A stretch of 64,000 nt of DNA, from contig DATFYM010000253.1 of the NCBI GenBank assembly GCA_035315065.1, forward strand, positions 11,381 through 75,380. Reading direction: 5' to 3'. Below, piece by piece: positions 58,901-64,000 of this stretch. Both the position numbers and the translations under genes were made by a program. The notes beneath the pieces are model-generated. The model saw nothing but the letters and a program-made list of their open reading frames with translations, made no database searches and was not told the DNA's origin. Within the stretch, counting starts at the first letter, position 1; each line of letters opens with the position of its first letter. Origin of the DNA: DATFYM01 sp035315065 (GTDB lineage: Bacteria > Acidobacteriota > Terriglobia > UBA7540).

Positions 58901-60637
58901 GCTATCGCCACGGTGGAAGTTCATCTCCAGGTTGGGCAGTTGGGAGATGCGTTCGATGGCATGGCTGAATTGGCTCTTCTCCGCCGTAAAGGGTTCAAGC
59001 CCGAGGTCGTAATCCACCACCATGGAGAGCCAAAGCCTGAGCCGGCAGATTTCAATCGCCTGCTGTTGGATGTCCACCCCGAAGAGACAGTTTTGCACGA
59101 TGTCCGCTTTGGTATCGTGCAGCCAGGTGGAGCCCTCTCCTCGCACCGGGTCAACATAGCCGTTGGCCGCCGTGGTCAAAAGGCGGCGCAAGTTTACAAG
59201 TTCATGCAGCAGGCCCACCGGAAAGGCCCCGGAACCTACGGCGGGGTCACAACATTTCAACGGCTGCACCAGTTCACGCAGTTGAACGGCCCGCTCCGGA
59301 GTGACGGTGCGTTTCAATCGTTCTTTTGCCTCGTCGTCGAGCCCGTCCGAGGCGTCCATCTCCAAAAGCGTGCGAAGCATCGCGGCGATCTCTCGCCGTC
59401 GGGCTTCCTCAAATCGCGGATCAGCGATTGACCCAACCGATTCCAATCGCGCGCGGAGGTACTGATACAGCACCTCGCGACAAATGAAATGAACGACGAT
59501 GCGGGGCGTGTAATAAGAACCGGTCGCCTTGCGCTTGTCGGGAGCGGTGGCGTCGGGGTCCGCAGCTTCCGCGTGAAGCACGATGGACTCAAACACCTTG
59601 CCTAACATTTCCGGGTCAACCGCAACTTCCTGGTTCAACGGCGTGTCTTCGGTGACGGTGAAGTTAAAAGCTTCCAGGAGATCGGCGAAAACCGATTTGA
59701 ACGTCGAGTTGCGAACCTTGAGGGGCGGGTTGGTCTTGCGCGAACCGGCAGGCTGGCGAAATTCGTCGTCGTCAAACAAGCCGCCATTGAGGAAAGGGAT
59801 TCCGGGCAGGCGCCCTCCCTCGCCGGGCGCGGAGCTCAGCGTCCAAAACAGCTTGTCCAGAAACTCGCTGTAATAGGTAAACGCTCCCGGCTTCGACTGA
59901 TGTTCGGCGAGATGGTTGAGGAGAAAACGGCCGTCCTGATTGAGCCAGCCACGATTCTGGAGGAAATACAGGAAGATGAGCCTTTCCAGAAGAAGCTGCG
60001 CCTGAGTGTAAGCCTCTGCCGACTTTATGGGCTTTTGGTATTCTTCGAGATCGCTCTTGATGGCTTCCAGCGCCTGATCGAAACGCTTGAAAAAGTCCTT
60101 GGTCAGCGGCTCTTTGTTGAAAGCTTCGTCGTGCTGGGCTTGGATCTCGAGCGGCGACGCGCCGAAGAGGCCCGCCCCGATGGATTCGAGGTCCAGTAGG
60201 GCGATTCGCTCGGAAGCGGTCCGCAGGCGCTCTCCCGGCCCGATGGTGATGCGCCGAAACACCCGCCGCTTCGTAACTTCATCGTCGTACTTGACGTTGA
60301 GGAAATGCCAGCGATTGAGCGACTTATTCGAGAAGACAAAGAGCGCATAGGGGTGGTCCTTAAGGAGCTGCGAAACCAGGGGGCGCTCCTGCCCCATCAG
60401 CAGCTTGTCCGTCGGGAGTCGAGAGTGAATGATGTGGAAACCGTCACCCCCGGTCGCAAACAAAACGGGGTCCGCCGCCAGCGAATCTGCTGCCGTCGCA
60501 TTCCAGCCCCGGCGGGAGAGCGGCGAGTTGGCCCGGCTGTAGTTGAGTTCCGACCAAAAGAGTTGCTTGAGCGGCTCAGAACCGCGAAAATCCTTGAGAA
60601 TGTCCAACACGATCTGTTGGCGTTCGGGTCGAGCCAT
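55937..60637 (-). CDS. Eco57I-like N6-adenine DNA methyltransferase, large (type IIG/BREX-like)
   Basis: This 1566-residue protein has an N-terminal region of about 420 residues, helical, possibly nuclease or scaffold. The methyltransferase core has CDPAVGSGAFPVGLL near 462 (SAM motif I) and VVGNPPFVTARNP near 746 (catalytic NPPF). A TaqI-like target-recognition region (about 980-1230) and a long C-terminal region follow. GAGG lies seven bases before ATG 60637. It methylates adenine to mark self DNA; whether it also cuts is unclear. Two palindromic elements are embedded in frame (near residues 1277-1313 and 1486-1502). It heads the operon MTase-MNT-HEPN-helicase. Confidence 0.9.
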   Translation of the reverse strand: MARPERQQIVLDILKDFRGSEPLKQLFWSELNYSRANSPLSRRGWNATAADSLAADPVLFATGGDGFHIIHSRLPTDKLLMGQERPLVSQLLKDHPYALFVFSNKSLNRWHFLNVKYDDEVTKRRVFRRITIGPGERLRTASERIALLDLESIGAGLFGASPLEIQAQHDEAFNKEPLTKDFFKRFDQALEAIKSDLEEYQKPIKSAEAYTQAQLLLERLIFLYFLQNRGWLNQDGRFLLNHLAEHQSKPGAFTYYSEFLDKLFWTLSSAPGEGGRLPGIPFLNGGLFDDDEFRQPAGSRKTNPPLKVRNSTFKSVFADLLEAFNFTVTEDTPLNQEVAVDPEMLGKVFESIVLHAEAADPDATAPDKRKATGSYYTPRIVVHFICREVLYQYLRARLESVGSIADPRFEEARRREIAAMLRTLLEMDASDGLDDEAKERLKRTVTPERAVQLRELVQPLKCCDPAVGSGAFPVGLLHELVNLRRLLTTAANGYVDPVRGEGSTWLHDTKADIVQNCLFGVDIQQQAIEICRLRLWLSMVVDYDLGLEPFTAEKSQFSHAIERISQLPNLEMNFHRGDSLHDHICGVPIVILPDRASRHADAFRAIYKLGERFHKAKTGENKRKLRLEILEKRLALSGSILKEELKAIEIDDSKLNTFFGLDESAAEKRKRFAHEAEKLAEALKEVEKNHDELERLTRRGFDSQFFPKLRKLEGADFDSPFNFAWTIDFPGVFTDSGNGGGFDIVVGNPPFVTARNPKKRELWRQRWPRVCVGTYELVCPFFELGFGLLRGGGELGFIVSNGFAKREIGAAVVEELFPTLDLQKIVDCSGLLFPGHGTPTCLVFARNQKPTPESTIRNIVTLPGGGDLRTPPEENPLWRTIAEHHAIRAPQGGHSPLIPKQSHQDFTKLYEDIHIAIGDCDRNRMLAHPCSWMFVDWPTVDYLNKPSGSTLRSLLKKDIGRVLSTSAIDIYIIPPHTARLFRMGKTEFIGITQGDEIRNWSCPEPRILAKPYDEEWDLLSLQELRGLGRWLGLFRMTLGNRKDFNGGTYDQAGRPWYEYHQLDRDKAKSEMAVVFSDLATHAHFRFSDDRRVFDNHSPVILLIDAKPLIHAILGLLNSSLTLFWLKQVCFNKGAGEDEHRDRFEFAGGKLEQLPVPGAIAENLQGKPNSLAEHLTALSKACWERGQQMPSLSLKKLFEKPGEAYYEWNSSLPGYVSPNPDLGAPFQTENDLRDAYRGAQDIRERLRTEMIALQEEMDWLVYAAYGLLPEKRPAVARLECGDSSPLSRGATGRGVTQPADESAARKSGSELPHSIEPLDQAQRPFRVWQQVEGNYAKALALIPASWPAERRALWQARLAAIRDNEHIRRIEQPVYKRRWDEQWKVGNQWRSGPVAYAAEFVDAFEWWLSEKAECWLEHKKNGGPVELDDWAAALWEDPRVQAAWPVAAENYALLEYEKAKAKAEEDGEPIPAPPAGRAPRLVAATRFVGASGAGPGPNAVRPYTATFKRIIDDETVPEGIPFAVPYDELENRNIKISPKVKSIRGKLNVPRERFHLRGRTTYLWAGL
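56131..56180. repeat. Palindromic element inside methyltransferase gene (TGTAGGG ends)
   Basis: TGTAGGGCC at the left and GGCCCCTACA at the right enclose two short hairpins (GGGCCGAAC/GTTCGGCCC and GGGCCAGCG/CGCTGGCCC). It is translated as part of a Gly/Ala/Pro-rich stretch in the C-terminal region without breaking the frame. Confidence 0.7.
56699..56807. repeat. 109-bp palindromic element inside methyltransferase gene (GGAGTGCGGC ends)
   Basis: The ends GGAGTGCGGC and GCCGCACTCC are perfect inverted repeats, followed inward by further similar hairpins (GCGGCAGCGAGC and GCGGCGACGAGTC types). The frame stays open and yields LECGDSSPLSRGATGRG and a Ser/Arg-rich stretch ending ELPHSIE that fits no methylase domain. 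Translated LECGDSSPL-like segments are known from repeat elements in other bacterial phyla (recollection). Confidence 0.8.
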
Positions 60638-61018
60638 TCTAGTTCCTCGTTGGAGCTTTCCGACATCGGAGGGTACTTGCCGGCCTGCGTCTGTCCCCCT
60701 CCTTGCCCCCCAGCGGGAGAAGGCAACCCCCGGCAGAATTCTACTCGCTGTTCATCTTCGCCACAAGCCAGAGATCAAATCAAATTGGGTAGCGCCTTGG
60801 TGAAGACGGGCCTGGGTAGGTCACCACAAAGAGATTGTTGCCGCTTCTCGGAATCTTCGCTTTGGAGCTTTGCGCCGCAGTCTCTCGTCGTTGCGCCTTC
60901 GTGTGTTGAGCCTTTGGCAAGTGCCGGGGAATCACAGACACGGGCACCGGCAGGAGTTTATTCTTGGGGAGTCCGGGTAGCTATGCTGCCTAATACACAT
61001 CCCTAATCAACCCTGCGT
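60638..61018. other. Intergenic region upstream of the defence operon
   Basis: About 380 bases between the methyltransferase start and the next minus-strand gene. No gene, repeat or clear promoter was recognised. It should hold the operon promoter. Confidence 0.4.
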
Positions 61019-61462
61019 TTACGGCTCAGTATCCGGTTCCACAGCCACAATCCCGGCCCCTCGAAACGTCAGCCGCTGGTCGTTATCGACCACTGACCAT
61101 CGCTCATCAAACGGCCCTCGGAAGATGTCCAGTGGCAGGGGAACGTCGGCGTAGGCGTTGTCCCAGACGACCACCCCAAGCCCCAGTTCGCCGAAGTCAA
61201 AGTCGGGTTCGGGGACAGCGTCGCGGTCAATTGCGCCAGCCTTAATCTGCGCCCGAATTCCCTTCCACCACCGGGAATACCTGCGCTTCCCTGCTGGATA
61301 ATGGCGGAGCGTGAGAATGGCGCTGATGCGCCGGTTCTCCGGCTCTTTCCAGAGGAAGATCGCCCGCAGCGGACTCCACTGGGCACCACCCTGCTGTTGG
61401 GGCGCGCCCAACGCGCGGGATCGCACATCGGCGCGCTCTGCCAAGCCATCCACGATGCGCAC
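61019..61462 (-). CDS. Hypothetical protein, 5' end next to IS insertion
   Basis: From GTG 61462 it has 147 residues. It is rich in Trp, Arg and acidic residues with no recognised domain (SPLRAIFLWKEPENRRISAI, then FDFGELGLGVVVWDNAYADV). The frame is closed by a stop only a few codons upstream, where the IS target duplication begins (61473). The gene may have lost its 5' end to the IS. Rejoining the sequences flanking the IS did not restore an obvious longer frame, so the true start remains open. Confidence 0.6.
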   Translation of the reverse strand: MRIVDGLAERADVRSRALGAPQQQGGAQWSPLRAIFLWKEPENRRISAILTLRHYPAGKRRYSRWWKGIRAQIKAGAIDRDAVPEPDFDFGELGLGVVVWDNAYADVPLPLDIFRGPFDERWSVVDNDQRLTFRGAGIVAVEPDTEP

Positions 61463-61580
61463 GGGGAGTTAGCTAGCTAAAGGCTGTTGCAAAAACCTAG
61501 GGTAACCCCTTGAGTGTGTTGAGCAGGTGACCGCTGGAGGTGGCCGATCTAATAAAAGTCCGCGTTGTTGCACTTTTTTC

Positions 61581-61609
61581 TTGACACGCGCCTTCCTACC
61601 CGATATAAT
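61581..61609 (+). promoter_or_regulatory. Perfect consensus sigma70 promoter of the IS transposase
   Basis: TTGACA (61581-61586), 17-base spacer, TATAAT (61604-61609). The transposase ATG at 61620 is only 11 bases after the -10 box, so the mRNA would be nearly leaderless. Confidence 0.9.
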
Positions 61610-61619
61610 CGATTACGCT

Positions 61620-62174
61620 ATGATCGGAACCACTTCTCGCCGGTCTTGGCTCTTCTACCTGCCGTTGGCGCGGCAGGCCTCGTTGCTCAAGGACGACTTG
61701 CTGGAGCCGGTGGATCAGTTGCTGGACGATCCCGCTCTGGTGGAACTGGTCCGGCAGAGCTTGGCCGCCCGGCGTCCCTGCTCGACCCGCACTGGCCGCC
61801 CCAGCATCGCCCCCGACCGTCTGCTGCGCTGCTGTGTGGTCAAGCACCTGAAGGGATGGAGCTTGCGGGAGCTGGAGCGGGAACTGCGCAGCAATCTGGT
61901 GTACCGGCAGTTTACCCGCTTCGACGCCGATGCGACCCCGGATTTCAGCACCTTCAGCCGCACCCTTGCCCTGCTGAGTCCGGCGGTGACCGAGCAGATT
62001 CATCAGCGAGTGGTGGGTTTGGCGCGCGAGCAGGGGGTGGCGCGAGGGCGCAAGCTGCGCACCGACACCACGGTGGTGGAGACCAACATCCACTACCCGA
62101 CCGACAGCACGCTGCTGGGGGACGGGATCCGCGTGCTCAGCCGCAGCCTGGAAGCGCATCGCCGCGGAGTGTAA
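61620..62174 (+). CDS. IS transposase, N-terminal part (frameshifted)
   Basis: From ATG 61620 it has 184 residues. It has a helical DNA-binding region (DRLLRCCVVKHLKGWSLREL, then ERELRSNLVYRQFTRFD) and the start of a DDE catalytic domain with KLRTDTTVVETNIHYPTDST (first Asp). The frame ends at 62174, while the continuation (KRIAAECKEGALEVVEHGRA) lies in another frame beginning near 62150. One base change near 62150 would restore a ~470-residue transposase. Either the element is inactive or it uses programmed frameshifting. Confidence 0.85.
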   Translation: MIGTTSRRSWLFYLPLARQASLLKDDLLEPVDQLLDDPALVELVRQSLAARRPCSTRTGRPSIAPDRLLRCCVVKHLKGWSLRELERELRSNLVYRQFTRFDADATPDFSTFSRTLALLSPAVTEQIHQRVVGLAREQGVARGRKLRTDTTVVETNIHYPTDSTLLGDGIRVLSRSLEAHRRGV

Positions 62175-62190
62175 GGAGGGGGCGCTGGAG

Positions 62191-63042
62191 GTGGTGGAGC
62201 ACGGGCGAGCGGTGAAGCGTCGCTTGCTGGAGATCTGCCGCGCCGCCAAGTGCCTCACTCCGGCCAACAAGCAGCGGTTGCAGGCCGGCTACCGCAAGCT
62301 CGTGGGGCTGACCGGGGGCGTGGTGCGGCAGGCCCAGGGAGTGTTGGCGGGTTGGGAGAAAGGGCGGCTGAAGGTCGTCGGCGATCCACTGCAGGTGCAA
62401 ACTCAGGCCGCTCAGTTGCGGCACTTCCTCCCCTTGGTGGAGAAGGTCATCGCCCAGACCCGGGAGCGCCTCTGGAAAGGGAACGCGCACGTGGTGGGCA
62501 AAGTACTGAGCCTGTTCGAAGCGCACACCCAGGTCATCCGTAAAGGGAAACCTGACAAGCCTACCGAGTTTGGGAGGCTGGTGCGGATTGACGAGGTGGA
62601 GAACGGTATCGTGAGCGGTTATAAAGTTCAGGAGGGGAACCCGGCGGACAGCAACGCTTGGATGCCGGCCCTGAGGCAACACCAAGCCTTGTTCGGGCAG
62701 GCGCCGCGGCTGGCCACCGCCGACCGAGGTTATTTCTCGGCGGACAACGAGCGCGAAGCGCAAGCGCTGGGGGTGGAGAAGGTGGCTCTACCGGCGCGGG
62801 GGCGCCTTTCGCCCACTCGCGCCGGGCGGCAGAAGCAACGCTGGTTCCAACGAGCGCTGCGCTGGCGAGCGGGCAGTGAAGCCACGATCAGCACGCTCAA
62901 GCATCCGTTCTCGATGCAGCGAGCGACCTACAAAGGCGACCCGGGATTCCAGCGCTATGTGGGGTGGAGCATCATTACTAAGAATCTGTTTTCCATCGCT
63001 CGCTGGCGAGTCCAAAGGAGAGGCCATGCCCCGCCGCGTTGA
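62191..63042 (+). CDS. IS transposase, C-terminal part
   Basis: This 283-residue continuation of the DDE transposase includes the segment KVQEGNPADSNAWMPALRQH, the second Asp region LATADRGYFSADNE and the Glu region RWRAGSEATISTLKHPFSMQ with RYVGWSIITKNLFSIAR. The nominal start GTG 62191 is probably not used independently. The sequence is in frame back to about 62150. It overlaps the next gene by 17 bases. Confidence 0.85.
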   Translation: MVEHGRAVKRRLLEICRAAKCLTPANKQRLQAGYRKLVGLTGGVVRQAQGVLAGWEKGRLKVVGDPLQVQTQAAQLRHFLPLVEKVIAQTRERLWKGNAHVVGKVLSLFEAHTQVIRKGKPDKPTEFGRLVRIDEVENGIVSGYKVQEGNPADSNAWMPALRQHQALFGQAPRLATADRGYFSADNEREAQALGVEKVALPARGRLSPTRAGRQKQRWFQRALRWRAGSEATISTLKHPFSMQRATYKGDPGFQRYVGWSIITKNLFSIARWRVQRRGHAPPR

Positions 63043-63370
63043 CTCCCCCAGGCCGCGACGTCAACTGCTGCGCGAGATAGAGCGTCTGGCCCAGGTGGCC
63101 ATCTTCGGAACGCTGTCGGAGACTTATCGCACCTGCGGACACCCGGGGTGTCATTGCCATGGGGCGGGACCCAAACATGGTCCGCACCTGCAGGTCAGCT
63201 ACCGGGGGGAGCAGGGCAAGACCACCGGCTACTACGTGCCCAAAGCGGCCGAGCGGGCCACGCGGCAAGGGGTAGCCGCCTGGCAGAAACTGCAGCAGGG
63301 TTTGAGAGAACTGGCGGAGTTGAACAAGCAACGCAATTTCCGGCGCGCCCACGAGGGGGACTCACGATGA
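63026..63370 (+). CDS. IS passenger, DUF6788-like small Cys/His protein
   Basis: From ATG 63026 (AAAGGAGAGG upstream) it has 114 residues. A conserved-looking Cys/His cluster, YRTCGHPGCHCHGAGPKHGP, is followed by LQVSYRGEQGKTTGYYVPKA and a helical end ELAELNKQRNF. This pattern is that of the DUF6788 family as I recall it, often found with transposases. It may be a zinc-binding accessory factor. It overlaps the transposase end and the next small gene (ATGA overlap). Confidence 0.75.
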   Translation: MPRRVDSPRPRRQLLREIERLAQVAIFGTLSETYRTCGHPGCHCHGAGPKHGPHLQVSYRGEQGKTTGYYVPKAAERATRQGVAAWQKLQQGLRELAELNKQRNFRRAHEGDSR

Positions 63371-63549
63371 AGCGATGGCTATGCCTGGCCCTCGCAGGGG
63401 TGGGAGTGTCTCTACTGCTGGCCTTCGTTCCGCAGGTCGGAAGGGGCGGGGACAGCTACCTGGGGATCGCCTGCTGGGGCCGATCCGTGGGCCCCGTGGG
63501 GAGAACCTGCGCTAGCCTCGCCCCCCGCTGCGTCAGTTCAGAACTGTGA
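63367..63549 (+). CDS. Small IS passenger with signal-like N-terminus
   Basis: ATG 63367 overlaps the stop of the previous gene (ATGA). The 60-residue product begins with a basic-hydrophobic leader (MKRWLCLALAGVGVSLLLAF) and has three Cys in the short remainder. No family recognised. It may be a minor product or a chance frame; the overlap is the main support. Confidence 0.45.
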   Translation: MKRWLCLALAGVGVSLLLAFVPQVGRGGDSYLGIACWGRSVGPVGRTCASLAPRCVSSEL

Positions 63550-63800
63550 ACCGCTTCACGCTCCTGCCCCACGATTCGAATCTCTCGCTGTTGACCACAT
63601 GCGGTTGACCGAGCGCGAGGTACCTCCGTTGTGGCGGGATACCCGAGGGCCACCCGGCAGCGCAGAGGTGACTTGGGCCGAGCGCGGGGCTGCCGACCAG
63701 ACCGGTAGCCCAAGGCAAGGGAGGTGTGCATCCTCCCCACCCAGATCCATGCCGCCGGATCAGGCGCCACGTCCAAGAAGGGGGTTTTGCAACAGCCTTT
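63550..63800. other. Non-coding right end of the IS element
   Basis: About 250 G+C-rich bases with many short self-complementary stretches and no convincing frame. It could encode a structured RNA or hold transposase binding sites. No match to a known RNA class was recognised. Confidence 0.4.
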
Positions 63801-63870
63801 AGCTAGTGGTCCCCAAACCTGGAAGGCATCCCGGCCAGGCGCGATCACCCACGCCGGAACTAAGGGTCCG

Positions 63871-64000
63871 TCACGAAATAACCTTATCATGCGTGATGAT
63901 TTTCTTTGGGTGAATCGTGTAGTTCCAGTCGCCATGAAATTGATCGCGGCGCAAATCGATTTCTGCTACCTGCTCGTCGGACACCTTGACACCGGTAGGG
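63871..64000 (-). CDS. ISAzo13-like transposase, C-terminal end (5' part outside window)
   Basis: The minus-strand frame from the right edge to the stop at 63871 reads PTGVKVSDEQVAEIDLRRDQ, then FHGDWNYTIHPKKIITHDKV. The DWNYTIHP motif is the typical end of ISAzo13-family transposases. Only about 42 residues are visible. It lies just outside the ISNCY-like element, so two mobile elements adjoin. Confidence 0.8.
   Translation of the reverse strand, partial: PTGVKVSDEQVAEIDLRRDQFHGDWNYTIHPKKIITHDKVIS

Larger units (their letters stand above)
61477..63802 (+). mobile_element. Complete insertion sequence, 2.3 kb, ISNCY-like
   Basis: The element is bounded by an 18-bp perfect inverted repeat (CTAAAGGCTGTTGCAAAA inward at both ends). 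It is flanked by CTAG duplications (61473-61476 and 63803-63806). It contains a consensus promoter, a transposase split by a frameshift, two small passenger genes and about 250 non-coding bases at the right end. Family assignment to ISNCY is from the transposase and is tentative. Confidence 0.85.

Noticed and set aside
60305..61006. 233-codon plus-strand frame across the methyltransferase start
   Set aside because: It overlaps the conserved N-terminus of the methyltransferase and has no domain or start signal.

Overview
The window looks like a chromosomal segment of an Acidobacteriota bacterium (inference). The reasons are three secreted proteins of the VWFA-related acidobacterial type, a duplicated MacB/FtsX permease of the acidobacterial ADOP type, high G+C, and many low-complexity palindromic intergenic repeats. 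No taxonomic marker was searched. No tRNA, rRNA or CRISPR array was seen.

Layout. 1-5.8 kb holds the translation operon thrS-infC-rpmI-rplT-pheS-pheT on the minus strand; pheT runs off the left edge, infC appears to start at ATC, and three inverted heptamer repeats sit between genes. 6-11.6 kb is accessory: a membrane-anchored HD phosphohydrolase, a small convergent protein, an XRE regulator with a clear promoter and operator, a broken DUF4143 ATPase gene and a Uma2-type nuclease. 11.9-14.1 kb has two convergent VWA proteins. At 14.5-14.7 kb there is a miniature transcription unit (near-consensus promoter, palindrome, 12-codon ORF, strong terminator). 14.7-29 kb carries RmuC, a UvrD-type helicase-nuclease, a SnoaL-like protein, rhomboid protease, a PIN toxin pair, OPT transporter, YqeY, a beta-helix secreted protein, a zinc dehydrogenase and SelA. 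29.4-33.7 kb is a low-complexity repeat protein, a MITE, and debris of DUF3037, TIGR04255-like and IS630 genes.

33.7-36.1 kb is parB-parA-parS-rsmG, the arrangement typical near a chromosomal origin. A cobalamin riboswitch precedes a TonB-dependent receptor (36.4-39.1 kb). 39.3-41.0 kb is an operon for a secreted peptide with five near-identical 15-residue repeats plus two membrane proteins of unknown function. 41.2-49.7 kb has a structured intergenic region, a third VWA protein, purH, an M20 peptidase, a Tat-exported TIM-barrel protein and the ADOP permease.

49.7-60.6 kb is a defence island read on the minus strand: a large Eco57I-like methyltransferase, an MNT/HEPN toxin-antitoxin pair, a PLD-SNF2 helicase, then VapBC and several decayed TA and methylase remnants. 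61.5-63.8 kb is a complete IS element with consensus promoter, split transposase and two small passengers, next to the tail of an ISAzo13-like transposase at the right edge.

The most unusual threads are the many different heptanucleotide arrays (mostly as inverted arms, twice translated inside proteins), palindromic elements accommodated in reading frames, the miniature 12-codon unit, the repeat-peptide operon, and the methylase/MNT-HEPN/PLD-helicase operon.
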